A stretch of DNA of 40,612 bases from CAWIHA01 sp963835855. Its GTDB lineage: Bacteria; Acidobacteriota; Terriglobia; Bryobacterales; Bryobacteraceae. A model generated the notes under the pieces. It saw nothing but the letters and a program-made list of their open reading frames with translations. It was not told the origin of the DNA and searched no databases. How positions within the stretch are numbered: the stretch's first letter is position 1; each line of letters starts with the position of its first letter. The stretch spans positions 1-40,612 of the forward strand of contig CAWIHA010000022.1 of NCBI GenBank assembly GCA_963835855.1. Reading direction: 5' to 3'. The position numbers were made by a program, and so were the translations under genes. Shown here piece after piece: positions 1 through 8,550 of the stretch.

Positions 1-245
1 GTTTCGCCAATCTTCCGCACGGCCGGGCGGGTGGCGGGGTCGGTTGCTGCACCCAGCAAGAGCCGCACCTTGGGTAAGCGTTCGAGCCGGTCGGCAAGCA
101 AGCCGAATCCTTCGGGATTGAAGTAGCCGCTGGCGATGGCGAGTTCGATGGGCCGCCAGTAGGTCGTGGCCAGCCAGTCCAAGTGCCCACGCAGCACCGC
201 CGCCAGCGTGTTGCCGTTCCGGTTATCGACAAACTCGGGTTTCAT
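1..245 (-). CDS. PLD-like N-terminal domain of a helicase-type defence protein (partial, runs off the left edge)
   Basis: The ATG is at 245 and the frame stays open to base 1, giving the first 81 residues. The protein begins MKPEFVDNRNGNTL and continues with IASGYFNPEGFGLLADRL and VRLLLGA. Helicase-related proteins with an N-terminal phospholipase-D-like module often begin this way; they accompany Eco57I-like methylases in restriction/DISARM-like loci. That family link is from memory; the helicase part itself is outside the window. It starts 18 bases after the end of the small membrane-protein remnant on the same strand, which fits an old operon of methylase, small protein and helicase. Unlike its two upstream neighbours, this piece shows no frameshift within the window. 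It could also be a stand-alone PLD nuclease. Confidence 0.55.
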   Translation of the reverse strand, partial: MKPEFVDNRNGNTLAAVLRGHLDWLATTYWRPIELAIASGYFNPEGFGLLADRLERLPKVRLLLGAATDPATRPAVRKIGE

Positions 246-263
246 CAGGACGCCGGCTTTCTA

Positions 264-747
264 TTAGGTACGGAACCAAGTCCAAATCAAAGCTGCCGCC
301 TTCGCTGCGGGACGGCACGGCGGCACAGCCGCCGGGTCGAAGAGAACCCAAATGTTCCAGATCAGACTGACGATGCCCGATATGGCCCCAATCGCCAGAA
401 CCGCAACGATCAGGGGTCCCGCCACGTAGGGTGAACACCGCGCCCAATCTTGCATTTTCTCCACGATGTCCGGGTGGTCCAATTCCCAGAGGTATTGAAG
501 ACCGGCACGGTTGTCTTCTAATGGTTGCACCCTTGTCGTGTGGGTAGAACTCAATCAACTGGTACCTCTCCAAGCTGTTCAAGCAAACCCAAGCTTCGTC
601 GAAGGTCTTCGGCATACCCGCGACCCGAGGCTGCGATTCCTCCGGTGGCGGCCAACTGCGAAGCACATCGCAAAACTTCGCGGCTTCGTGATGCAGCCCC
701 GCGTATCGCAGTAGCCACGTTTCGGCCTTGCTCAAATGTGGTTTCAT
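264..747 (-). pseudogene. Frameshifted small membrane protein of the restriction/defence locus
   Basis: Reading starts at the ATG at 747, ten bases after the methylase remnant ends. The first frame gives about 75 plausible residues (MKPHLSKAETWLLRYAGL to QLIEFYPHDKGATI). Near base 515-520 the sensible reading moves to a second frame, which continues with LQYLWELDHPDIVEKMQDWA and then a hydrophobic segment (VAGPLIVAVLAIGAISGIVS) that looks like one transmembrane helix, ending at 264. Joined, the parts would make a protein of about 155 residues with a soluble N-terminal part and a C-terminal membrane anchor. I do not recognise the family. The change of frame means a one-base indel: either true decay or a sequencing error. 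Its place between methylase and helicase remnants suggests an accessory subunit of the same system. Confidence 0.5.
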
Positions 748-757
748 CGGTTTGTAC

Positions 758-1519
758 CTACGCCTTGGCTGCCCATGCCGCAAAGTGCTTTAACACGGCC
801 GTCAAACGTGGTTGGTAGTCCCAGCCCTCGTGGAACGTCTCGAAAATGTGCGTCAATTGCGGCTCGGTCAGACCGTACAGATGGGCGACCACGGCGTCGA
901 GTTCAGCGATCATGTCATCCTTATCATTGGCATTCTCCAACTTGTCGTATTCCACGCCCACTGCCTTCGCCCACTTGGCAAACCGCTTGTCGGGGCAGGC
1001 TAGGCGGCCGGCCAACGCGACCGTCCGTTGCCAGAGCGGGTTGATTCGTGTTCTGGGCGGGGAACGGGAACGGGATTCAAAACGTTGAATGAGAGGTGAA
1101 GTTCTACGAAACACCGCGCAGTTACCAGTCAAGCGGAATGGACGCCAAGACGCCTAAGAGAAACGCCTGATCTCGCTCGTCGCAAACGGCCACCCAGACC
1201 AGGAACGGAGCCTGATTGGCGATGAAGCACCTCGGCGGCACCAAGGCCGCTATGATAAGGTCCTGGTATATTTTGTGCGGTTTAGTCACGTCGCGGGAAT
1301 GCGATGCGGCAAAAGTGGCACGGCAGGGTGTCGGGATTGCGGAACCAATTCGAGTCTGTGAACTCGAAGAAGACCGACTTCGAGTTCCTTAGCCGGCTCG
1401 TCTCCCCGCTTCTTATGCAGGTGCTTTACCATTTTCTCCGGGTCGGCCCAGGCGTAGTACACGCCCCGGTCAGCCTGCCAGATGTCGAATGACTCGCCCT
1501 TGAACACCGGCCAGTAGCC
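758..1519 (-). pseudogene. C-terminal fragment of an Eco57I-like DNA methyltransferase/restriction enzyme, multiply frameshifted
   Basis: Starting at the prmC junction near 1520, the minus strand reads FKGESFDIW and VYYAWADPEKMVKHL. After a shift near 1385 it reads EFTDSNWFRNPDTLPCHF, after another near 1296 IIAALVPPRCFIANQAPFL and LLGVLASIPLDW, then a shift near 1122, and a last one near 1047 leading to NPLWQRTVALAGRLACPD and AELDAVVAHLYGLTE, ending at 758. These pieces in this order are typical of the C-terminal target-recognition half of large Eco57I/PglX-type SAM-dependent DNA adenine methylases (family knowledge, no search run). At least four frameshifts in about 760 bases mean it cannot be made as one protein. 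The catalytic half is absent. It lies upstream of the small membrane protein and PLD helicase remnants. Confidence 0.65.
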
Positions 1520-2134
1520 CTCGTGCTCGCGCACCTCGCGCGGGAGGCCCGGCTCTTCCTCAATGGGAACATAGGGCGGATTGGAGACCAGCACGTCAAT
1601 GCTGCGCGCGGTGATCGCCGAAATCAGATCGCATGCGATCAGGCTGATGCGCGCGCCCAGCTTGCGCGCGTTCTCCGCCGCAACCCGCAGCGCGGCACGC
1701 GAGTTGTCCGTCGCCCAAACCTCGGCCGGCGCTCCCGGCATCTCCAAGCTCAAGGTGACGGCGATCGCTCCCGATCCGCAACCCACGTCGAGGAGAACGG
1801 CGCCGCACTGTGCGCGCTTCAGCGCTGCCTCGACTACGTGCTCGGTCTCTGGCCGCGGAATAAACACGTCCGGCGTGACGAGGAATTCGCGGCCGTAAAA
1901 TTCCTGGCGGCTGGTAATGTACTGCGTGGGCTTGCCTCCGAGCCGCTCATCAAGCGAGCGCGCGTAGTTGTCCTCGGCGGGGCGGGGCAGCGGGTCTTCC
2001 GGATGGCTGTAGAGGTAGGAGCGCTCGCGGTTGAGCGCACTGGCGAGCAACACTTCCGCGGTCAGTCGCGGCGCAGGGATTCGAGCCTTCTCAAATAGCT
2101 GCGTGCCGTGCTGAAGTGCTGTTCGAATGTTCAT
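1286..2134 (-). pseudogene. prmC: prmC (release-factor glutamine methyltransferase), 3' end replaced by methylase debris
   Basis: PrmC methylates the glutamine of the GGQ motif in release factors RF1 and RF2. Residues 1-205 look normal: an N-terminal helical domain, FIPRPETEHVVE at 92-103, the SAM-binding motif LDVGCGSGAIAV at 115-126 and the catalytic NPPYVP at 185-190. After residue 205 (VREHE), where PrmC should go on for about 80 residues to close the methyltransferase fold, the frame runs into the DNA-methylase fragment (GYWPVFKGESFDIW onward) and stops at 1286 after 282 residues. The total length is deceptively normal. The gene follows prfA by 28 bases, the usual prfA-prmC pairing, so the 5' part is native. 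A product without the last strands of the Rossmann fold is probably inactive. Alternatives are a chimeric contig or an intact second copy elsewhere. Confidence 0.8.
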
Positions 2135-2162
2135 GGCGGGAGCGCCTCAGTTAGCGCGCTGC

Positions 2163-3218
2163 TTAAACGGCGGTCGGGTAATAGGTCGTGAGCGCGTCGA
2201 TAAGGGGGTCCAGGCGGCCCTCCATGATGGTGTCGAGCTGGTGGAGCGTGAAACCGATGCGGTGGTCCGTGACGCGGTTCTGCGGAAAGTTGTAGGTTCG
2301 GATCTTTTCGCTGCGGTCTCCGCTGCCGACCATGCTGCGGCGCTCAGCCCCGATCTCCGCGTGCTGCTTTTCCAACTCGAGCTCATAGAGGCGTGAGCGC
2401 AGCACGCGCATGGCCTTCGAGCGGTTCTTGATCTGGGACTTCTCATCTTGGCAGGAAACGATCAGGCCTGTCGGCAAATGCGTGATACGGACCGCCGAGT
2501 ACGTCGTGTTCACCGATTGCCCGCCCGGGCCAGACGAGCAAAACGTGTCGATGCGGATGTCCTTAGGGTCGATTTCGACCTCTACCTCGTTGGCTTCAGG
2601 CAGCACCGCTACCGTCACTGCGGACGTGTGCACGCGCCCTTGCTGTTCGGTGACGGGAACGCGCTGGACGCGATGCACGCCGCTTTCGTACTTCAATTTG
2701 CCGTACACCTTTTCGCCGCTCACCAGCGCGATGACTTCTTTGATGCCTCCGGCGCTCGATTCGCTGAGGGAAGAAAGCTCCACGCGCCAGCCCTGCGACT
2801 CCGCATAGCGCGTGTACATCCGAAAGATCTCTGCGGCGAAAAGCGTGGCTTCGTCGCCGCCCGTGCCCGCCCGAATCTCGAGCACGACGTTCCTTTCGTC
2901 GTTCGGGTCCTTCGGCAGCATCAGCGTCTTCAGCTCTTCTTCGAGGCGGGCGAGCTCGGACTCCAGGCGCGTGGCCTCGTCGCGGGCCATCGTGCGCAAC
3001 TCCTCATCGGGTTCCGTGAGCATGCCGCGCGCCTCCTCAAGGTTGCGCCGCACCTTCTTCCATTCCCGGTACTTGGTTACGATCCCTTCGAGTTCGCGGC
3101 GCGCCTTGGCGATCTTGCGGTATTGTCCGGAGTCGCCAATGGCCGAAGGGTCAGCCATTTGGCGCGTCAGCTCTTCATAGCGCGCCTCGGCCTCGTCTAG
3201 TTTGTGAAGGTATTCCAT
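2163..3218 (-). CDS. prfA: Peptide chain release factor 1
   Basis: RF1 recognises UAA and UAG stop codons in the ribosomal A site and triggers peptide release. The 351-residue product has the expected length. It has an N-terminal coiled-coil region (about 1-100), a PVT tripeptide at 188-190 in the codon-recognition domain (RF1-type PxT, as opposed to SPF in RF2), and the catalytic GGQ at 232-234 in SSGPGGQSVN. The C-terminal region carries DEKSQIKNRSKAM, as in class-I release factors. It starts 11 bases after the DUF1385 gene and is followed after 28 bases by the truncated prmC, so the three form one transcription unit read leftwards, probably from the promoter at 4234. Being RF1 rather than RF2, it needs no programmed frameshift and none is seen. 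Confidence 0.97.
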   Translation of the reverse strand: MEYLHKLDEAEARYEELTRQMADPSAIGDSGQYRKIAKARRELEGIVTKYREWKKVRRNLEEARGMLTEPDEELRTMARDEATRLESELARLEEELKTLMLPKDPNDERNVVLEIRAGTGGDEATLFAAEIFRMYTRYAESQGWRVELSSLSESSAGGIKEVIALVSGEKVYGKLKYESGVHRVQRVPVTEQQGRVHTSAVTVAVLPEANEVEVEIDPKDIRIDTFCSSGPGGQSVNTTYSAVRITHLPTGLIVSCQDEKSQIKNRSKAMRVLRSRLYELELEKQHAEIGAERRSMVGSGDRSEKIRTYNFPQNRVTDHRIGFTLHQLDTIMEGRLDPLIDALTTYYPTAV

Positions 3219-3229
3219 GCGCGGAGCCG

Positions 3230-4210
3230 TTAAGCGATGACCAGCTCGCCGCCCTGGGACTTCTCGAGAGCCATCGCGCCCTCGAGCGCGTGGATGGCCA
3301 CCGCCGTCTGGTCATCCGAGGGTGGCTGTGTCGTGATCCGTTGTAACCAGAGGCCCGGAGCCGTGAGCGCCGCCAATAGCCCGTTACGATGCTTCGCTGC
3401 AAGGCGGATCACTTCATAACTTACTCCGGCGATCAGCGGCAATAACAGAATGCGCCCCAGGAATTTGAGCGCGAAAGAGTCGAACGGCAGCAGGGAGTAG
3501 AAGGCGATGGAGATCAGCATGACCACGATCAAAAAGCTGGTGCCGCAACGCGGATGCCAGGTGGGGAACGACTGGGCTTCCTCTACCGTCACCGGCTTTC
3601 CCGATTCGAAATTGAACACCACCCGGTGCTCGGCGCCGTGGTACTCGAAGACTCTGTGCATTTCCTTCCAGCGGGAGATCACGAATAGAAAACCGACGAA
3701 AATCGCGATTCGGATCGCCCCGTCAACTAGGTTAAACGGGATGCGGTGCCGCAATACGGGAGACCATTTGCCGAGCGCGGTCGCCAAATACAGCGGAACG
3801 AATTTGTACAAGAAAATGAAGAACGCTAACGAGAACACGATGTTGACCGCGAGAAGCCAGGAGGGAATCTCCCGCTGGTCCGCTTTTGCGCTCGTCTCTT
3901 CCGTGAGCGCCGCGTTCGCCGAAAAGCGCAACGCTTTCACTCCGAGCGCCATCGCCTGGCCCAGCGTGCCCAATCCGCGCAATACTGGGTACCGGAAAAC
4001 CGGGTACTTCTCCGAGACCTTCGCCAGCGGCATTTCCTCGGTAGCGATCTTGCCGTCCGGCTTCCGCACCGCCACGCAATAGCTGTGTGGAGCGCGCATC
4101 ATGACGCCTTCGAGCACGGCTTGGCCCCCCACCAGCGTCTCTTCCCCACTTTCGAGAGCTGGCATCGACTGAAGATGCGCAAATAGGCGCACTAAGATCC
4201 CGAATGACAC
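3230..4210 (-). CDS. DUF1385 family membrane protein (YqhQ-like)
   Basis: The 326-residue protein matches the DUF1385/YqhQ family: GGQAVLEGVMMRAP near the N-terminus, EYHGAEHRVVFNFESG in the middle, and WHPRCGTSFL before the last hydrophobic segments. Four or so transmembrane helices are visible (for example WLLAVNIVFSLAFFIFL, IAIFVGFLFVISRW, FLIVVMLISIAFYSLL). The biochemical role of the family is not established to my knowledge. The conserved HGAEH and the Cys/His-containing HPRCGTS suggest metal binding (inference). It commonly sits beside prfA, and here it is the first gene of the DUF1385-prfA-prmC unit, with an extended -10 box 24 bases upstream of the start. It is divergent from ispG. 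Confidence 0.9.
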   Translation of the reverse strand: MSFGILVRLFAHLQSMPALESGEETLVGGQAVLEGVMMRAPHSYCVAVRKPDGKIATEEMPLAKVSEKYPVFRYPVLRGLGTLGQAMALGVKALRFSANAALTEETSAKADQREIPSWLLAVNIVFSLAFFIFLYKFVPLYLATALGKWSPVLRHRIPFNLVDGAIRIAIFVGFLFVISRWKEMHRVFEYHGAEHRVVFNFESGKPVTVEEAQSFPTWHPRCGTSFLIVVMLISIAFYSLLPFDSFALKFLGRILLLPLIAGVSYEVIRLAAKHRNGLLAALTAPGLWLQRITTQPPSDDQTAVAIHALEGAMALEKSQGGELVIA

Positions 4211-4233
4211 GCTGGATAAAGCTCCTGCACGTT

Positions 4234-4242
4234 AGTATAGCA
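4234..4242 (-). promoter_or_regulatory. Extended -10 promoter for the DUF1385-prfA-prmC unit
   Basis: On the minus strand the bases read TGCTATACT: a TATACT -10 box with an upstream TGn extension, 24 bases before the ATG at 4210. An extended -10 can work without a clear -35, and no good -35 is seen. Confidence 0.5.
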
Positions 4243-4377
4243 ATTCGGCTTCGAACGGCACGGTAGAGCAAACCAAGCGGGCCGCCTTTGCCACGAGCCT
4301 CCGTTTGTGGGTCGAGGTTCACTAGCTCTGACGCGACTGCTTCAGCCAATTCTCCACCTGCTGCCGGCTCCGTTCGT

Positions 4378-4383
4378 TACAAT
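4378..4383 (+). promoter_or_regulatory. Likely -10 box of ispG
   Basis: TACAAT lies 17 bases before the ispG ATG at 4401. A GGAGG ribosome-binding sequence is at 4393-4397, unusually close (3 bases) to the start. Confidence 0.4.
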
Positions 4384-4400
4384 CAAGATTCTGGAGGCTT

Positions 4401-5618
4401 ATGAGCGTTCAGCCGCGGCGCGCTGCGGTGGCGGTTGATGTGGGGGGAGTAAAAATCGGCTCAGACCACCCCATTGTGGTCCAATCAATGACCAACACCG
4501 ACACCGCCGATGTCACCGCTACTGTGGACCAGATTATAGCCCTGGCGCGCGCCGGCTCCGAACTCGTGCGGGTGACCGTCAATAATGAAGGCGCCGCCAG
4601 CGCCGTGCCGCAGATTGTTGAGTCGCTGGACCGCGCTGGCGTCCAGGTGCCGATCATCGGCGATTTCCATTACAACGGTCACATCCTGCTCAAGAAGTAC
4701 CCCGGGTGCGCCCGCACGCTGGCCAAGTACCGCATCAACCCCGGCAACGTGAACATCGGGAAGAAACACGACGATAACTTCCGGACGATGATCGAAGCGG
4801 CGATCGAATACGGCCGGCCAGTGCGGATCGGCGTCAACTGGGGTTCGCTGGACCAGGCGTTGCTCACGCGGCTGATGGATGAGAACTCGCGGCTCGCCGA
4901 GCCGAAGGACGCGCCCGCGGTGATGCTCGAAGCCATGGTGGTAAGCGCGCTCGAATCCGCCGAGGCCGCCGAGCGTTACGGCCTCGCGCACAACCGCATC
5001 ATCCTGAGCGCCAAGGTGAGCGGCGTCCCTGACCTGGTCAAGGTCTACCGGGCGCTCGCTGCGCGCTGCGATTATCCGTTGCATCTCGGGCTGACCGAAG
5101 CGGGGCTCGGCTCCAAGGGCATCGTCGCCACAACGGCCGCGCTCTCAATCCTGCTGGAGGAGGGAATCGGTGATACCATCCGTGCCTCGCTCACACCGGC
5201 GCCAAATGGCGACCGCACGGTGGAGGTTATCGTCTGCCAGCAGGTTCTGCAAGCGCTCGGAGTTCGCAGCTTCAGTCCGCAGGTCACGGCTTGCCCCGGC
5301 TGCGGGCGCACCACCAGCACCTTCTTCCAGGAAATGGCCGAACAGATCGAGGCCTATCTGCGCGAGCAGATGCCAGTCTGGAAGCAGAAGCACGCCGGAG
5401 TCGAAGAGCTGCGAGTGGCGGTGATGGGCTGCGTGGTCAATGGCCCGGGCGAATCCAAGCACGCCAACCTTGGTATCTCGCTGCCGGGAGCGTTCGAGGA
5501 GCCGAAGGCCCCTGTCTATGTCGATGGCCGCCTGGTGACGACGCTCAAGGGCGACCGCATCGTAGCCGAGTTCATCGGCATCCTCGAAGATTACGTCGTA
5601 AAGAGATATGGCTCGTAG
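4401..5618 (+). CDS. ispG: 4-hydroxy-3-methylbut-2-en-1-yl diphosphate synthase (flavodoxin)
   Basis: IspG (GcpE) converts MEcPP to HMBPP, the penultimate step of the MEP isoprenoid pathway, using a [4Fe-4S] cluster. The 405-residue product has the compact bacterial layout. It has an N-terminal TIM barrel (VQSMTNTDTADV at about 28-39, IGDFHYNGH at 86-94, NPGNVNIG at 113-120) and a C-terminal Fe-S domain. Cluster ligands are C298 and C301 (ACPGCGRT) and C344 (MGCVVNGPGE), with the conserved glutamate E351. The ATG at 4401 follows a GGAGG. The gene is single and divergent from DUF1385. No other MEP-pathway gene is in the window. No defect is visible. Confidence 0.97.
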   Translation: MSVQPRRAAVAVDVGGVKIGSDHPIVVQSMTNTDTADVTATVDQIIALARAGSELVRVTVNNEGAASAVPQIVESLDRAGVQVPIIGDFHYNGHILLKKYPGCARTLAKYRINPGNVNIGKKHDDNFRTMIEAAIEYGRPVRIGVNWGSLDQALLTRLMDENSRLAEPKDAPAVMLEAMVVSALESAEAAERYGLAHNRIILSAKVSGVPDLVKVYRALAARCDYPLHLGLTEAGLGSKGIVATTAALSILLEEGIGDTIRASLTPAPNGDRTVEVIVCQQVLQALGVRSFSPQVTACPGCGRTTSTFFQEMAEQIEAYLREQMPVWKQKHAGVEELRVAVMGCVVNGPGESKHANLGISLPGAFEEPKAPVYVDGRLVTTLKGDRIVAEFIGILEDYVVKRYGS

Positions 5619-5790
5619 CTTGGTGGAGACACCGCTGCTGGCGCCTGTTTTCCTGGAGGGCTTCCGCGGCCGCAAGCCGAGAGACCGGGAATTCCTGAAA
5701 AACTATCGCGGCGATTGATTCCTTCTCCAACATGCCGCATTCCCAACGTAGTACACTGACTTAGGGTCTCAACGGCTCCAGTTCCGCGGA

Positions 5791-6378
5791 ATGCTACTGG
5801 CCAGGGAATTCATCGCCTATCTGTCGCGCCAACTAGTGAAAAAGCTGAGTTCGTCGATGCTCGAAACTGTCGAGCCACAGGCCGTTTCCGAGCTCGTTTC
5901 CAGCGTCATCACGCAGGAGCTCGAGGTCGAAGACCGCCTCAACGACGAGGTGCGCGAGATTCTGAGCCAGTACAGCGATTACATGCGGCGCGAGGGGGTC
6001 AGTTACCAGGAGATGTTTCGCCGTATCAAGAACACGCTGATCTCTCAGCGCAAGGTGATCCGCGCCGCGGGCCGGGATACCGGCGACAACATGAAGCTCT
6101 CCCGCGACAAGGTGATCGACATCTCGCACAAGGTCGTCTCCGCCCTGCGCAAGGCCCGCCAGGTGCGGCTCAAGAAGCCGCCCAACGAGGTGCGGCTCGA
6201 GGTGGTGCGTGGGATGACCGAGCTCCTGCAAGCCGAAGAAAAGGTAGACCGGTTCGCCCGCGAGAAGATCCGCTCACAGAAACGCGAGGTCGCGGAAGGC
6301 AGCGAGGAATGGGACCTGCTGCTGCGCCGCTATTATGCTGACGAGTTGAAGAAGCTCGGCATCGACCTTTCGCGGTAG
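5791..6378 (+). CDS. Tandem DUF507 protein
   Basis: DUF507 proteins are normally about 90 residues; this one is 195. The C-terminal half, from MKLSRDKVIDISHKVV to the end, is a full canonical copy, including PPNEVRLEVVRGMTELL and the terminal EWDLLLRRYYADELKKLGI. The N-terminal half (AREFIAYLSRQLVKKL, then ELVSSVITQELEVEDRLNDE and a helical tail) has the same spacing of features and looks like a second, more diverged copy, so the protein is a fused pair. The function of the family is unknown; it is predicted to be soluble, helical and very charged. The ATG at 5791 lacks a clear ribosome-binding site. A possible -10 (TACACT, 5752-5757) lies upstream. It converges with the TPR gene, 30 bases away. 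Confidence 0.85.
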   Translation: MLLAREFIAYLSRQLVKKLSSSMLETVEPQAVSELVSSVITQELEVEDRLNDEVREILSQYSDYMRREGVSYQEMFRRIKNTLISQRKVIRAAGRDTGDNMKLSRDKVIDISHKVVSALRKARQVRLKKPPNEVRLEVVRGMTELLQAEEKVDRFAREKIRSQKREVAEGSEEWDLLLRRYYADELKKLGIDLSR

Positions 6379-6382
6379 TTTC

Positions 6383-6405
6383 CCCCGCGGAACGCCGCGC
6401 CGGGG
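6383..6405. terminator. GC-rich hairpin between convergent genes
   Basis: CGCGG (6386-6390) pairs with CCGCG (6395-6399) around an AACG loop, flanked by CCC and GGGG runs. It fills the 30-base gap between the DUF507 and TPR genes and could stop transcription from both sides. There is no long T run, so this is tentative. Confidence 0.3.
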
Positions 6406-6408
6406 CGG

Positions 6409-7107
6409 TCACTGGGCGGGTGTCTTATCCAGTTGCTGCTTGGCCCAGATTCGATTCGGATCCAGCTCCAGCGATTTTCCAATCTCCTTGCGGGCCTCGG
6501 CGTTCCGATTCATCTTGCGCAGCGCGATCCCAAGCCACAGATGGGCCTCGGCCGACTTCGGGTTGAGTTCGATCGCCTTTTCGAAATCATGGATCGCCAG
6601 CTCGGCGCCGCCCCCGAAAGCGGAAGGCAGATAATAGTTCCCCACCCCCCGGCTGAGATAGGCCTTCGAGGATTTCGGGTCGAGTTCGATCGCGCGGTCG
6701 AGGGACGATCGGGCGCACCGGCCGTATTTCAACGCGAGCAGAACGTGTGCCGGGATGACCTGGCCGCACAACGTTCCGAGGATGCGGTGATATTCCGCCA
6801 CGCGCGGTTCGAGCGCCACGGCGCGCTCCGCGGCATGAATGCCCGCTTCGGCGGCGGTCTTGGCGCCATCCTTGTCGTGCAGTTCGAGCGCAACTTCGGC
6901 CAGGTAAGAATCAGCCTCTGCCAGCCGGTATTGTGCCTGGGCGTCTTGCGGCTGCCTGGCGGCAGCTTCCGCTAGTTCGCGCGCGGCGTTCTCGAGAGCG
7001 GCGCGGTCCTGCCGGTCGCGCGCGTTCTTGAAATCGGCGGCGCTGACGATCGAAATCGCCGCTAGCACCGCCGCGATGTTGACCAGCCCGGAACGAAAGT
7101 GTTTCAT
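6409..7107 (-). CDS. Secreted TPR-repeat protein
   Basis: The 232-residue product begins with a signal peptide (MKHFRSGLVNIAAVLAAISI followed by VSAAD). The rest is tetratricopeptide-like helices. Clear repeat units are LDRAIELDPKSSKAYLSRG, FEKAIELNPKSAEAHLWLG and IGKSLELDPNRIWAK, with weaker ones before them (AERAVALEPRVAEYHRILG). Such proteins are periplasmic scaffolds for protein-protein contacts; the partner cannot be told. It lies downstream of the MFS transporter on the same strand with 15 bases between, so the two are probably co-transcribed. Nothing looks broken. Confidence 0.8.
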   Translation of the reverse strand: MKHFRSGLVNIAAVLAAISIVSAADFKNARDRQDRAALENAARELAEAAARQPQDAQAQYRLAEADSYLAEVALELHDKDGAKTAAEAGIHAAERAVALEPRVAEYHRILGTLCGQVIPAHVLLALKYGRCARSSLDRAIELDPKSSKAYLSRGVGNYYLPSAFGGGAELAIHDFEKAIELNPKSAEAHLWLGIALRKMNRNAEARKEIGKSLELDPNRIWAKQQLDKTPAQ

Positions 7108-7122
7108 CAGCTCAACGCCATT

Positions 7123-8412
7123 CTAAAGTGCGGCCACCTGCTTTTGCACGGTCAGAAAATACACACCCAGCAGGAACAGCAGGACGCCATTCGCCGCCAA
7201 CACCACCGGAGCCGAAAAGCGGGGGACGAGCGCTCCCACGATCAGACTGCCGATCGGCATGCCTCCGCGGAACGCGACATTGTAGACGCTCATTACTCGC
7301 CCGCGCATCGCGTCCGCGCTGATCTCCTGCACGAGCGAGCTCACGAGCGAAAGAACGCCCACCAGCGATGCGCCTGCCAGGAACAGGAACAGGCAACTGA
7401 ACCCCAGCGATTTCGAGCTGGAAAAAGCTCCCATGGCGATGCCGAGGCCCACCAGGAATGAGAGCGCGATCCGGCCCTTCCCCGAGAGGCGCCCGATCGA
7501 GGCAACGGCGAGCGCGCCGGCGATCGACCCGGCGCCATAGACCGAAAGCAGAAGCATGTACGTGTTTGCGCCGCTATGGAAGACATTCCGCGCGAAGACG
7601 GGGAGGAAGACAATCAGCGGCACTCCGAGCATGGTCATAGCGAATGCCAGGCTGGCCAGCGAAGGCATCGCCGGGTGATTCCGGACGAATTTCAGCCCTT
7701 GCTTGATGCTCGTGAGCACGCTGTCGGTTGTCCGGCTGGGCGTGAACGGAAGATGGATCGAGATCAGCGAGATGATGACGGCGAGAAACGAGGCGCCGTT
7801 CAGCGCGAAGCACCATTCGGCGCCGAGCCTTGTCAGCGCCAGGCCGCCCAGCACCGGCCCGGCCACGCGCGCCACGTTGAATTGGATGGAGTTGAGCGCG
7901 ATCGCGTTCGAGACATTCTCGATGCTCACCAGACTCGGAATCAGAGCCTGGTAGGCCGGCCCGCCGAACGCCTGCGCCAGTCCGGTGACAAACGAAAGGC
8001 ACAGAATGTGCCACACCCGGACCACGTGCAAGCCGATGAAAATCGCCAATAGGAACGCGCAGGTCATTTGGACGATCTGGGAAACCATCAGCAGATGGCG
8101 CCGGTCCTTGCGATCCGCCGCCACTCCGCCGAGCAGGGAAAACAGGACGATGGGCAGCTCGCCCAGGAATGCGTCCAGCCCGAGCAGAAAGGCGGAATTC
8201 GAAATCTGGAGCACTACCCAGGCCTGCGCGAGCTTCTGCATCCAGGTCCCGATGCTGGATGTGCACGCGCCGATCCACAGCCGGCGGAAATCCCGGTACT
8301 GAAAGCCCCTGAAAACCCGAGTGAGCAACTTACATTCTAGCCACTTGCGTGGCGGCCGCGTCTCCGGGTAGTGACGTAAGAGTGTGTGCCCTAGCTCCAT
8401 ATTGAGAGCCAT
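7123..8412 (-). CDS. Major facilitator superfamily exporter (MFS_3/EntS-like)
   Basis: The 429-residue protein has about twelve hydrophobic segments and the MFS_3/EntS-like pattern. The N-terminal cytosolic stretch FRGFQYRDFRRLWIG leads into helix 1, and GGVAADRKDRRHLL is the MFS motif-A loop between helices 2 and 3. The middle contains NSIQFNVARVAGPVLGG, typical of this group, and the C-terminal half repeats the layout (AMRGRVMSVYNVAFRGGMPIG). Such proteins export siderophores, drugs or other small molecules; the substrate is not predictable. Two in-frame ATGs (8412 and 8400) are possible starts; neither has a strong ribosome-binding site. It precedes the TPR gene as a likely two-gene operon. 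Confidence 0.85.
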   Translation of the reverse strand: MALNMELGHTLLRHYPETRPPRKWLECKLLTRVFRGFQYRDFRRLWIGACTSSIGTWMQKLAQAWVVLQISNSAFLLGLDAFLGELPIVLFSLLGGVAADRKDRRHLLMVSQIVQMTCAFLLAIFIGLHVVRVWHILCLSFVTGLAQAFGGPAYQALIPSLVSIENVSNAIALNSIQFNVARVAGPVLGGLALTRLGAEWCFALNGASFLAVIISLISIHLPFTPSRTTDSVLTSIKQGLKFVRNHPAMPSLASLAFAMTMLGVPLIVFLPVFARNVFHSGANTYMLLLSVYGAGSIAGALAVASIGRLSGKGRIALSFLVGLGIAMGAFSSSKSLGFSCLFLFLAGASLVGVLSLVSSLVQEISADAMRGRVMSVYNVAFRGGMPIGSLIVGALVPRFSAPVVLAANGVLLFLLGVYFLTVQKQVAAL

Positions 8413-8550
8413 TCATCCGTTCCACCCTGGCTTTTCAGCATCCTGCGCCGACTTGCCGTTGACGGTTGACTTCGTTTCTTTGGATGGAGCAGGCTGAGCG
8501 AATGTTTTTCATGCCGATATTTAGACATGGCATTCCTAACCCCAACGGCC

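Noticed and set aside
2410..3200. Long plus-strand frames antisense to prfA.
   Set aside because: They are GC-rich shadows of the well-supported prfA reading frame.
5608..5718. A 36-codon frame (MARSLVETPLLAPVFL onward) overlapping the ispG stop by 11 bases.
   Set aside because: It could be translationally coupled, but there is no ribosome-binding site, family resemblance or conserved context; most likely chance.
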